From contig NZ_VKCZ01000021.1 in the NCBI RefSeq assembly GCF_009299835.1, forward strand, positions 248,001-312,000: 64,000 bases of DNA, in the 5' to 3' direction. A model generated the notes under the pieces. The model made no database searches and was not told the origin of the DNA. It was given only the letters and a program-made list of their open reading frames with translations. The first letter of the stretch is position 1; every line of letters starts with the position of its first letter. The stretch comes from Microlunatus speluncae. GTDB taxonomy: Bacteria; Actinomycetota; Actinomycetes; Propionibacteriales; Propionibacteriaceae. Shown here in pieces: positions 16,929 through 24,851 of the stretch. Position numbers and translations under genes: made by a program.

Positions 16929-18334
16929 TCACCGGTCCGGACGTCGCCGTCACGGCCCGGGCCGCCGAGGCCGCGGCCGGGCTGCGGCCCGACTTCGCCG
17001 GTCCGGTGCTGCTGCCCGGAGAGCCCGGCTACGACGAGGCCCGGACCGGCTGGAACCGCACGATCGACTCCACTCCGGCGGTGATCGCCGTGGCCCGGAG
17101 CCGATCCGACGTCCAAGTGGCGGTCCGGGTCGCGCGCCGGCTGCGGCTGCCGCTCGCGGTGCAGTCGACCGGGCACGGCACGCTCGTCCCGGCCGACGGC
17201 GCCCTGCTGCTGAAGCTGTCCGGGCTGGACGAGGTGCGGATCGACGTGGCCGCCCGGACGGCCACGGTCGGCCCGGGCGCGACCTGGCACCAGGTCAACC
17301 GGGCCACCGCCGAGCACGGGCTGGCCTCGCTGGCCGGCCGGTGCGGGACCGTCGGGGTGGTCGGTTACACCCTCGGCGGCGGGGCGGCCTGGCTGAGCCG
17401 GACCTTCGGTTACGCGGCCGACAGCGTGCTGGCCGCCGAGGTCGTCACCGCTACCGGCGAGCTGGTCGGCACCGACGCCGAGACCAACCCCGACCTCTTC
17501 TGGGCGCTCCGGGGCGGCGGCGGCAACTTCGGGATCGTCACCTCGCTGACCTTCCGGCTGTACGACGCCCCTTCGGTCTTCTCCGGTCTGTCGTTCTTTC
17601 CCGCCGACCGTGGCCGGGCGCTGCTCGCGGCCTACCGGGACTGGACCCGGACCGAGCCCGAGGCGCTGAACACCGCGGTGCTGCTGCTCCGGGTCCCACC
17701 CGCCCCGGTCTTCCCGACGGCCCTGCACGGCCGGCCGGTGGTGGCTCTGCGCGCCACCGGGTTGGTCGACGAGCCGACGGGGCGGGCCACCCTGCGCCCA
17801 CTGCTCGACGTGGCCGGCGAGCCGCTGCTGGACGGATTCGCGCTGCGCGACTTCGCCGCGGCCTCGACCGCCACCAACGGGCCGGACGCACCGCCGATGC
17901 CGCACCGGCAGCTCGTCCAGCTGTACGACCGGATCGACGACGACCTGCTCGACCTCGTGGTCGGCGAGGGCTTGCGGCCCGACGCGCCGTACGCGTTCGT
18001 CGAGCTGCGGCACTGGGGCGGCGCGATGGCCCGCCCCGGCCCGGACGCGGGCCCGGCCGGGCACCGGCAGACGCCGTACTCGGTGCTCGCGGTGGCTCCC
18101 TACCTCGCCCCGGACCGGGCCGCGGTGGACGTGCCGGTCGACCGGTTCGACGACGCGCTCGCGGCCCGGGCCACCGGCGGTTCCTTCCTGAATCTGCTGA
18201 CCGACCCGGCGCGGACCGCCACAGCCTTCACTCCCGATAACCACCGGCGACTGCGCCGGATCAAGCGGCGCTGGGATCCCGCGGACGTGTTCCGCCCGTC
18301 GCACCACATCCCGCCGGCGCCCGCCGACACCTGA
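16925..18334 (+). CDS. FAD-binding oxidase of the berberine-bridge-enzyme type
   Basis: The 469-residue protein has a PCMH/FAD_binding_4 domain at residues 40-210 and a C-terminal BBE segment (RRIKRRWDPADVFRPSHHIPP). His84 in QSTGHGT and Cys140 in AGRCGTVGVVG occupy the positions that attach FAD bicovalently in BBE-like enzymes. FWALRGGGGNFGIVTS is the flavin-binding signature. Family members oxidise sugars, alkaloids and aromatic alcohols. No signal peptide is evident. It is translationally coupled to the cupin and co-regulated by the divergent MarR. Confidence 0.9.
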   Translation: MITGPDVAVTARAAEAAAGLRPDFAGPVLLPGEPGYDEARTGWNRTIDSTPAVIAVARSRSDVQVAVRVARRLRLPLAVQSTGHGTLVPADGALLLKLSGLDEVRIDVAARTATVGPGATWHQVNRATAEHGLASLAGRCGTVGVVGYTLGGGAAWLSRTFGYAADSVLAAEVVTATGELVGTDAETNPDLFWALRGGGGNFGIVTSLTFRLYDAPSVFSGLSFFPADRGRALLAAYRDWTRTEPEALNTAVLLLRVPPAPVFPTALHGRPVVALRATGLVDEPTGRATLRPLLDVAGEPLLDGFALRDFAAASTATNGPDAPPMPHRQLVQLYDRIDDDLLDLVVGEGLRPDAPYAFVELRHWGGAMARPGPDAGPAGHRQTPYSVLAVAPYLAPDRAAVDVPVDRFDDALAARATGGSFLNLLTDPARTATAFTPDNHRRLRRIKRRWDPADVFRPSHHIPPAPADT

Positions 18335-18347
18335 GAGGACAACCGAG

Positions 18348-19241
18348 ATGGACGAGACCATTCTGATCACCGGAGCCACCGGGAGGGTCGGCTCCCGCGT
18401 CGTGGCCGAGCTGCTCGCCGCCGGCACGCGCCCGCGCGTGCTGGTCCGCGACCCCGGCGCCAGCCGTCGGGTGTGGCCCGATGCCGGGCCTGAGCTCGAG
18501 GCCGCCGTCGGCGACTTCACCGACGGCCCGAGCCTGGACCGGGCGCTACGCGGCATCCGCCGCCTCTACCTGAGCTCGGCCGACGGCCCGGACAAGGTCG
18601 ACCACGAGATCGCCGTGATCGAGGCCGCCCGACGCGCCGGCGTCGACCGGGTGGTCAAGCTGTCCGCCCTGCACGCCGCCGTCGGCTCGGCCGTGCCGGC
18701 GTTCGACTGGCACGGCCGGATCGAGCGACACCTGGCCGACAGCGGGCTGCCCCACCTCAACCTCCGGCCCGCGTTCTTCGCGGAGAACCTGCTGATGCTG
18801 GCGCCCGAGGTCGCCGCGACCGGCCGGCTGTCCGCGCCGGTCGGCGGCGCCCGGGTCGCGATGGTGGCCATCGCGGACGTCGCGGCGAGCGCGGCGGCCG
18901 CCCTCCTCGATCCGCCGGACCGATCGGCCTTCGACCTCACCGGGCCGGCGGCGGTGACCTTCGACCAGCTCGCGGCGGCTCTCGCCGCGGCCACCGGCCG
19001 ACCGGTCGAGTTCGCCGACCTGACGCCCGAGCAGGCCGGTGCCCGGTTCGCCGGTGCCGGCCTGCCCGAGTGGCTCGGCCGTCAGCTGGGCGGGGTCTTC
19101 GGGCTGATCCGGGCCGGCGGCTTCGCCGCGACCACCGACGGCGTATCGCTGCTGACCGGGCGCCCCGCGACCTCGGTGACGGACTGGGCCGCCGCACACG
19201 CCGCCGCGTTCACCCCGGCTCCGGCCGTCGCCGCCGGTTAG
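18348..19241 (+). CDS. NmrA-like NAD(P)-binding protein
   Basis: This atypical short-chain dehydrogenase has 297 residues. The Rossmann signature is ILITGATGRVGSRVVAELLAAG, followed by a VVKLSALHA segment and an NLRPAFFAENLL block typical of NmrA/YtfG-type proteins. These proteins reduce quinones or sense NADP. It lies 13 bases after the oxidase and is likely the last gene of the MarR-controlled operon, suggesting a quinone- or electrophile-linked process. Confidence 0.85.
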   Translation: MDETILITGATGRVGSRVVAELLAAGTRPRVLVRDPGASRRVWPDAGPELEAAVGDFTDGPSLDRALRGIRRLYLSSADGPDKVDHEIAVIEAARRAGVDRVVKLSALHAAVGSAVPAFDWHGRIERHLADSGLPHLNLRPAFFAENLLMLAPEVAATGRLSAPVGGARVAMVAIADVAASAAAALLDPPDRSAFDLTGPAAVTFDQLAAALAAATGRPVEFADLTPEQAGARFAGAGLPEWLGRQLGGVFGLIRAGGFAATTDGVSLLTGRPATSVTDWAAAHAAAFTPAPAVAAG

Positions 19242-19359
19242 TGGTCCGCAGTCAGGAGAAGTTGTGGCGGCAGGTCGCTCCCTTCCTGGCCGATGAATCT
19301 CCCCGCCGCTGGGTACAGATCAGCGGAGAGCCGGCGAGGCCGGCCCCGGGGAGGCGGCG

Positions 19360-20142
19360 ATGAGCACAACGGAGCCCGCGCGGAGGGCGTACCGGATCTT
19401 GATCACGATCGGCCTGGCCGGCTTCGGCCTGGTGCACCTGATGATCGGCGCGTTGGCGATCCGGCTGAGTTTCGGGGCCAAGGAGGACACCTCGCAGCAG
19501 GGGGCGCTGGCCGAGGTCGCGGCCCAGCCGTTCGGCGTGGTGGCGCTCTGGGTGGTCGCGATCGGCCTGTTCGCCCTGGTGGTCTGGCGGGCGATCGACG
19601 CCGCGGTCGGCTACTCCTGGCACGACGAGCCGAAACGGACGGCGCGCCGGGTCGCGGCGGTCGGCCAGGCGATCGTCTACCTCGCCCTCGGCATCGCCGC
19701 GATCAGGATCGTCATCGGCGGGGGCGGCGGGGGCGGCGAAAAGGGTGAGGAGACCGCGACCGCGCAACTGCTCGCACTGCCGTTCGGTCAGGTCCTGGTG
19801 GCCCTGGTCGGCGCCGCGGTGATCACGATCGGCGTGAGTCAGATCGTGAAGGGGATCAAGCAGACCTTCAAGGACGACATGTCCGGCGCCGGCCGACTGA
19901 CCATGACGCTCGGCCGGATCGGCTTCCCGGCCAAGGGGGTTTCGCTGATCGTGGTCGGCCTGCTGATCGGCTGGGCCGGGATCAGCTACGACCCGGAGAA
20001 GGCGGGCGGGCTGGATGCCGCACTGCAGACGGTCCGCGGCCAGCCGTTCGGTCCGGTGCTGTTGATCGCCGTCGCGCTCGGGCTGATCGCGTTCGGCCTG
20101 TTCTGTTTCGGCTGGGCCCGGCACCCGCGGACCCATCGCTGA
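19360..20142 (+). CDS. DUF1206 family membrane protein
   Basis: This 260-residue protein has six predicted transmembrane helices arranged as three similar pairs, each beginning with a Gly-rich hydrophobic strand such as IGLAGFGLVHLMIGALAIRL, VGQAIVYLALGIAAIRIV and IGFPAKGVSLIVVGLLIGW. This triple repeat defines DUF1206; function unknown. A Gly-rich loop (GGGGGGGEKGEE) separates repeats two and three. It has its own start after a 118-base gap and is convergent with the exporter gene. Confidence 0.88.
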   Translation: MSTTEPARRAYRILITIGLAGFGLVHLMIGALAIRLSFGAKEDTSQQGALAEVAAQPFGVVALWVVAIGLFALVVWRAIDAAVGYSWHDEPKRTARRVAAVGQAIVYLALGIAAIRIVIGGGGGGGEKGEETATAQLLALPFGQVLVALVGAAVITIGVSQIVKGIKQTFKDDMSGAGRLTMTLGRIGFPAKGVSLIVVGLLIGWAGISYDPEKAGGLDAALQTVRGQPFGPVLLIAVALGLIAFGLFCFGWARHPRTHR

Positions 20143-20155
20143 GGCGGAAGTCCCT

Positions 20156-21505
20156 TTATTTCTTGGCCTCCCGCCGCAGCGTACGGATCCGGAGCGGCCC
20201 GACCAGGCGCGGACCGGACAGCCGGCGCTCCATCCGGCGGGCCTCGCGGCGGACCGGCTGCACGAGGTATTCGCCCAAGATCACGCCGGAGGCCAGCGCG
20301 ATGGCGACCGCCCCCGCAGTGGCGAAGTCGACCACGCCGTTCGCGTCACCGGTGGTGATCAAGGTCAGCGCCCGATAGATCGACAGGCCGGGCAGGAATG
20401 GCGTGATGCCACAGACCACGATCGCCAACGGCGGCACCCGGACCCGCCCGGCGACCCCGTACGCGACGATGCCGATGCCGACGGCCGCGACGGCCGACGC
20501 CCACGGCCGGCCGAACCCCGCGGAACTGAGCAGGTAGTAGACGACCTCCCCGGCGGCCGCGACCAGGCCGATCGGCAACAGCGCCCGGACCGGGGTGTAG
20601 ACGACGTAGGCGAAGGCGATCGCGCACAGGGCGGCACCGGCTAGCATCCAGGGCACCGGGGCCAGCCCGGACGCGCCCGGGTCCAGCGCCAGGTCGACGC
20701 CCAGCATCCGGCCGACGGTGAGCCCGCCGGTGACGCCGACGATGATGCCGACCGTAGACAGCATCACCTCCAGCAGCCGGGCGTTGGCCGTGATGTAGAA
20801 GCCGGTCAGCGCGTCCTGCGCGGCGCCGATCAGCCCCAGGCCGGCCAGCAGCACGGTGATGTTGGCGCTGACCACGACCGAGGGATCCAGCGGGATCGGG
20901 GTGAACGCCACCCCGACGGCCAGCAGGGTGGCCAGCAGACCGCCGGCCATCTGCTGATAGATCGACGGCAGCCGGGCCAGCGTCAACAGCCGCTGCAGCC
21001 GCTCCACCGCGATCGCGGTCACCACCGAGGTGATCAACACGATCCAGTTGCCGCCGAGCAGCATGGCGATGCCGAGGGCGAGCACGCCCCAGCCGGCGGT
21101 CACCGCCCAGCGCGGACGCTGATGACCGGAGGAGACGATCCGGGCCAGCTCGGCCCGGGCCTCGTCGCGATCGATCTGGTCCAGCAGCAACGCCCGGACC
21201 AGGTGATCGACCCGGGTCAGATCCTCGTAATCGACCTCGCGCTGGGCCACGTTGCGCCGCCGGACCAGGGTCGGCGCGTCCGGCGTCTCCTGGTAGGCGA
21301 TCACCAGCGCCGTGAACGTGACGTCGACGTCGGCCTCGGCCAGACCGAGGTGGCGCAGGATCGAGTCCATCGTCGCCGCGACGTCGGCGGCACCGGCGCC
21401 GTTGGCGAGCAGGGTCTCCCCGACCCGCAGCGCGAGATCCAGCGCCTTGACCGCCTCGGCGGCGGCCTCCGGCTCGGGCCGCGGTTCGTTCTGGGCCATC
21501 GACAT
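20156..21505 (-). CDS. ThrE-like threonine/serine exporter family protein
   Basis: The 449-residue protein fuses the two exporter domains. The N-terminal DUF1212/ThrE part includes LALRVGETLLANGAGAADVAATM and FTALVIAYQETP. The C-terminal DUF3815-like membrane part ends in VCGITPFLPGLSIYRAL. About ten transmembrane helices are visible from residue 130 onward. ThrE-type proteins export threonine and serine in corynebacteria. It is followed by the regX3-senX3 pair on the same strand only by position; a link is not implied. Confidence 0.88.
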   Translation of the reverse strand: MSMAQNEPRPEPEAAAEAVKALDLALRVGETLLANGAGAADVAATMDSILRHLGLAEADVDVTFTALVIAYQETPDAPTLVRRRNVAQREVDYEDLTRVDHLVRALLLDQIDRDEARAELARIVSSGHQRPRWAVTAGWGVLALGIAMLLGGNWIVLITSVVTAIAVERLQRLLTLARLPSIYQQMAGGLLATLLAVGVAFTPIPLDPSVVVSANITVLLAGLGLIGAAQDALTGFYITANARLLEVMLSTVGIIVGVTGGLTVGRMLGVDLALDPGASGLAPVPWMLAGAALCAIAFAYVVYTPVRALLPIGLVAAAGEVVYYLLSSAGFGRPWASAVAAVGIGIVAYGVAGRVRVPPLAIVVCGITPFLPGLSIYRALTLITTGDANGVVDFATAGAVAIALASGVILGEYLVQPVRREARRMERRLSGPRLVGPLRIRTLRREAKK

Positions 21506-21593
21506 GGTCAGGCGTCGACAGCTCGTACGAGGATGTCCATCTCCACGGATCGTAGTGTGACAGCCGATCCCGCCGGAGCCGAGCGACCGGCCG

Positions 21594-22271
21594 TCAGCCC
21601 TCGAACTTGTAGCCCAGGCCGCGCACGGTGATCAGATACTTGGGGCTGGCCGGATCGGATTCGATCTTGGTCCGAAGCCGCTTCACGTGCACGTCCAGGG
21701 TCTTGGTGTCGCCGACGTAGTCCGCGCCCCAGATCCGGTCGATCAACTGGCCCCGGGTCATCACCCGACCGGCGTTGCGGAGCAGCATCTCCAGCAGCTC
21801 GAACTCCTTCAGCGCCAGCTTGACCCGCTCGCCGTCGACCGACACCTCGTGCCGCTCGACGTCCATCCGGACGCCGCCGGCCTCGACCACGTCGGGCACC
21901 AGCTCGACGTCCTGGCCGCGGCGCAGCACCGCCCGGATCCGGGCCACCAGCTCCCGGTGCGAGAACGGCTTGGTGACATAGTCGTCGGCGCCCAGCTCGA
22001 GCCCGACCACCTTGTCCACCTCGGAATCCCGGGCGGTGACCATGATCACCGGGACCGGGCCTCGGGTCCGCAACTGCCGGCACACCTCGGTGCCCGGCAG
22101 CCCCGGCATCATCAGATCCAACAACACGATGTCGGCGCCGACACGGTCGTACTCGGCGAGGCCCTCGGTGCCGTCGGCGGCCTCGACCACCTCGAAACCC
22201 TCGCGGCGCAGCATGTACGCGAGCGTCTCGCGATACGTCTGCTCGTCCTCGACCACCAATACGCGGGTCAT
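21594..22271 (-). CDS. regX3: Response regulator RegX3/PhoP-type
   Basis: OmpR-family regulator, 225 residues. The receiver domain has acidic pocket residues Glu8/Asp9, the phospho-acceptor Asp52 (IVLLDLMMPG) and the conserved Lys in DDYVTKPF. The C-terminal winged helix shows LALKEFELLEMLLRNAGRVMTR and RGLGYKFEG. Regulation of phosphate starvation genes is the known role of the orthologous RegX3/PhoP. It overlaps the kinase gene by four bases and phoU is divergent, matching the mycobacterial/streptomycete arrangement. Confidence 0.93.
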   Translation of the reverse strand: MTRVLVVEDEQTYRETLAYMLRREGFEVVEAADGTEGLAEYDRVGADIVLLDLMMPGLPGTEVCRQLRTRGPVPVIMVTARDSEVDKVVGLELGADDYVTKPFSHRELVARIRAVLRRGQDVELVPDVVEAGGVRMDVERHEVSVDGERVKLALKEFELLEMLLRNAGRVMTRGQLIDRIWGADYVGDTKTLDVHVKRLRTKIESDPASPKYLITVRGLGYKFEG

Positions 22272-23692
22272 CGTTGTCTGGTCTCCTGCTTGTCGGGCCG
22301 GGACTTCGCGTCGTTCGCCCGGTCGGATGGGTTCGGTTCCGCAGTCGCCGGTGGGCGATCGGACGGAACCGGGACGGACTTCGGCTCAGGCTGCCGCTCA
22401 GTGGCGGTCAGCATGGCCGGGTCCCGGGTCGCCGGCAGGTCCGGCAACCCTTGATCTACCGCAGTGCCCGGCTTGAGGTGGGCCGGGATCTTGATGGTGA
22501 AGGTCGAACCCTGGCCGACCTGGCTCCAGACGGCGACGTCGCCGCGGTGGCTGGCCGCGATGTGCTTGACGATCGCCAGGCCCAGCCCGGTGCCGCCGTC
22601 GGCCCGGCTGCGCGCGTAATCGACCCGGTAGAAGCGTTCGAAGATCCGTTCCTGGTCGTTCGGCGGGATGCCGATGCCGTTGTCGGAGACGGTGATCTCG
22701 ATGTAGTCGTCGTCGCTGGCCGCGACCCGGTGGGCGGCGACCACCACCCGCGCGCCGGGGTCGGAATAGATGACGGCGTTCTCGACCAGGTTGCTGATCG
22801 CGACGCTGAGCATCCGATCGCTGCCGAGCACCCGGCAGTTCCGTTCCCCGGCGACGGTCAGCTCGACCTGGTGCTGCTCGGCGTCGACCCGGCACCGGTC
22901 GACGGCGTCGGCCAGCACCTCGTCGACGTCGACCTCCTCCGGGTGGGCCAGCGGGTCGTCGGCCTGCAACCGGGACAGGTCGATGATCTGGGCCGTCAGG
23001 TCGATCAGCCGGGCGGACTCGAGGCTGAGCCGGCTGGCGAACCGGCGGACCGCGACCGGATCGTCGGCGCCGTCCTCGATCGCCTCGGCCAGCAGCGACA
23101 CCGCGCCGATCGGGGTCTTCAACTCGTGGCTGACGTTGGCGACGAAATCCCGCCGGGTCGCATCGATCCGGCGCTGGGTGGTCAGGTCCTCGGCCAGCAC
23201 CAGGACCATCTCGTCGTCCAGCGGCGCCACCCGGGCCGACAGATAGGTCGCCGCGATGCCGCGGCCGTGCTCGATCTGCAGGTCGGAGGCCGACGACTCC
23301 TTGCTCTGCCGGACCTCGCGGACCAGCCGGAGCAGGTCGTCGTTCACCACCCGGGAGCCGCGCACCAGGCCGAGGTTGTGCGCCGGCGTACTCGCCTGCA
23401 GCACCTCGTCGTGCGGGCCGACGACGATCGCCGACGAGCGCAGCGCCGCCAGCACCGCGCCGACCCCGTCCGGCACCGCCGGGGGTGTGTAGCGCAGTTC
23501 GGCGTCGTCGAAAGGCTTGCGCCGGGACCAGATCCAGACGGCGAAGCCGCCGATGATGATCCCGACGACAAGGGCGATGAGCGTGGCGCCGATCGGGTTC
23601 ACAAAGCCGATACTAAAGGGAAAGCTCGCGGCCACCTCACCATCGGATGCCGCCTCGCGGGAACGCGCGCCGAGCGTTCCTTCGATGTTCAC
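22268..23692 (-). CDS. senX3: Sensor histidine kinase SenX3/PhoR-type
   Basis: The 474-residue product has one transmembrane helix (about 34-52), a PAS-like region (about 75-160), a DHp domain with NVSHELKTPIGAVSLLAEAIEDGADD (phospho-His) and a HATPase domain with NLVENAVIYSDP, VSDNGIGIP and GGTGLGLAIVKH. The C-terminus is a long polar tail. This is the SenX3/PhoR phosphate sensor, working with PhoU and the Pst transporter (not in this window). The first 30 residues are not conserved in the family, so a GTG at 23602 is a likely alternative start. Confidence 0.92.
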   Translation of the reverse strand: MNIEGTLGARSREAASDGEVAASFPFSIGFVNPIGATLIALVVGIIIGGFAVWIWSRRKPFDDAELRYTPPAVPDGVGAVLAALRSSAIVVGPHDEVLQASTPAHNLGLVRGSRVVNDDLLRLVREVRQSKESSASDLQIEHGRGIAATYLSARVAPLDDEMVLVLAEDLTTQRRIDATRRDFVANVSHELKTPIGAVSLLAEAIEDGADDPVAVRRFASRLSLESARLIDLTAQIIDLSRLQADDPLAHPEEVDVDEVLADAVDRCRVDAEQHQVELTVAGERNCRVLGSDRMLSVAISNLVENAVIYSDPGARVVVAAHRVAASDDDYIEITVSDNGIGIPPNDQERIFERFYRVDYARSRADGGTGLGLAIVKHIAASHRGDVAVWSQVGQGSTFTIKIPAHLKPGTAVDQGLPDLPATRDPAMLTATERQPEPKSVPVPSDRPPATAEPNPSDRANDAKSRPDKQETRQR

Positions 23693-23799
23693 CTGGCGTT
23701 TACGATCGGCGTTTTCTACCGGTCATCGGCGCTGGCATAGGGTTGGGGCGTATTTTGTGCGGCCGCGCGGGCCGCTCGATGAGGCGAGGTGGATTCGGC

Positions 23800-24465
23800 A
23801 TGCGTGACTCGTACCGGGAGCAGATGGACGAGATCCTGGACGATCTGGTCGAGATGTCTCAGCTGGTCGCGGAAGCGGTACGCGCGGCCACGACGTCTCT
23901 GCTGGAGTGCGACATCCACCTGGCCGAGCAGGTGATCGGCAAGGATGACGCGCTGGACCAGCGCCAGCACGACATCGAGAACCGCACCTTCTCCCTGCTG
24001 GCCCGACAGGCCCCGGTGGCCGGCGAGTTGCGCACCCTGGTCGCGACGCTGCGGATGGTGAACGAGCTGGAGCGGATGGGGGACCTCGCCGTGCACGTCG
24101 CCAAGATCGCCCGGATGCGCTACCCGGATTCGGCCGTGCCCGAGCGGCTCCGGCCCAACTTCGTCCGGATGGGCGACGTCGCCGAGAAGATGGTGGTCAG
24201 CGCCGGCCACACGCTCAATGATCGAAACCTCGAGCTGGCCCGGGAGCTGCGGGAGCGCGACGAGGAGATGGACGACCTGCGCAAGTCCCAGTTCCGGGTG
24301 CTGCTCAGCGAGGACTGGGAGTACGGCGTCGAGGCCGCCGTCGACGTGGCGCTGCTCGGCCGCTACTACGAGCGGATCGCCGACCACGCCTCCTCGATGG
24401 CGCGCCGGGTGATCTACATCGTGACCGGTCGCTATCCCGAGGACGAGAACCAGCCCGTGTCCTAA
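23800..24465 (+). CDS. phoU: Phosphate signalling protein PhoU
   Basis: PhoU links the Pst transporter to the sensor kinase and dampens the phosphate regulon. The 221-residue helical protein has two PhoU repeats, each with the metal-binding acidic pattern: LRTLVATLRMVNELERMGDLAVHVAK and EAAVDVALLGRYYERIADHASSMARR. It starts at ATG 23800 (MRDSYREQMDEI), the usual family N-terminus. It is divergent from senX3. Its last two codons and stop (GTG TCC TAA) lie within the first of two direct repeats. Confidence 0.95.
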   Translation: MRDSYREQMDEILDDLVEMSQLVAEAVRAATTSLLECDIHLAEQVIGKDDALDQRQHDIENRTFSLLARQAPVAGELRTLVATLRMVNELERMGDLAVHVAKIARMRYPDSAVPERLRPNFVRMGDVAEKMVVSAGHTLNDRNLELARELRERDEEMDDLRKSQFRVLLSEDWEYGVEAAVDVALLGRYYERIADHASSMARRVIYIVTGRYPEDENQPVS

Positions 24466-24542
24466 ACCGTGTCCGTTTTGGACACCATCGATTTTCATGA
24501 TCGAGAATGTTTTGTGTCCTCAACCGTGTCCGTTTTGGACAC
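24457..24542. repeat. Two direct repeats, each with a GTGTCC...GGACAC hairpin
   Basis: Each copy reads GTGTCC-TMAACC-GTGTCC-GTTTT-GGACAC. Copy 1 is 24457-24485 and copy 2 is 24514-24542, starting 57 bases apart. Within each, GTGTCC and GGACAC form a 6-bp stem with a GTTTT loop. The first includes the phoU stop codon. They may be a weak terminator or binding sites for a regulator. No gene was found in 24466-24851. Confidence 0.7.
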
Positions 24543-24731
24543 CTTTCCGCGACACTCCGGAACTGCTCGGATGCCCTACATTTTGATCATTCCGTTACAC
24601 CGCTCGGCACGGCGTTCCATGTCTGCCTGATTCTCCTTGTACGCAAGGGATCCCAGCCGCTCCCGACCGGCCCCCGATCGGCCCGCCGGAACGGCCCGGA
24701 AACAGCACCCCGACTTGGCCGAATTCGAATG

Positions 24732-24777
24732 GTGACAACCGCCCTGGATGTCGCTATCTTCTCTCCCCTGGGGAGAA
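24732..24777 (+). promoter_or_regulatory. Promoter with a palindrome over the predicted start site
   Basis: GTGACA (24732-24737) and TATCTT (24755-24760) are separated by 17 bases. Immediately downstream TTCTCTCCCCTGGGGAGAA (24759-24777) is a near-perfect palindrome that would cover the transcription start. It lies about 80 bases before the exported protein at 24852, so a regulator binding here would control that gene. Confidence 0.55.
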
Positions 24778-24851
24778 ACTCTCGGGCTCGGGGAATTGTT
24801 TGCGGGGGTCGGGGTTACACGACCATCTCGGATCCTAAAGGAGTGAGTTTC

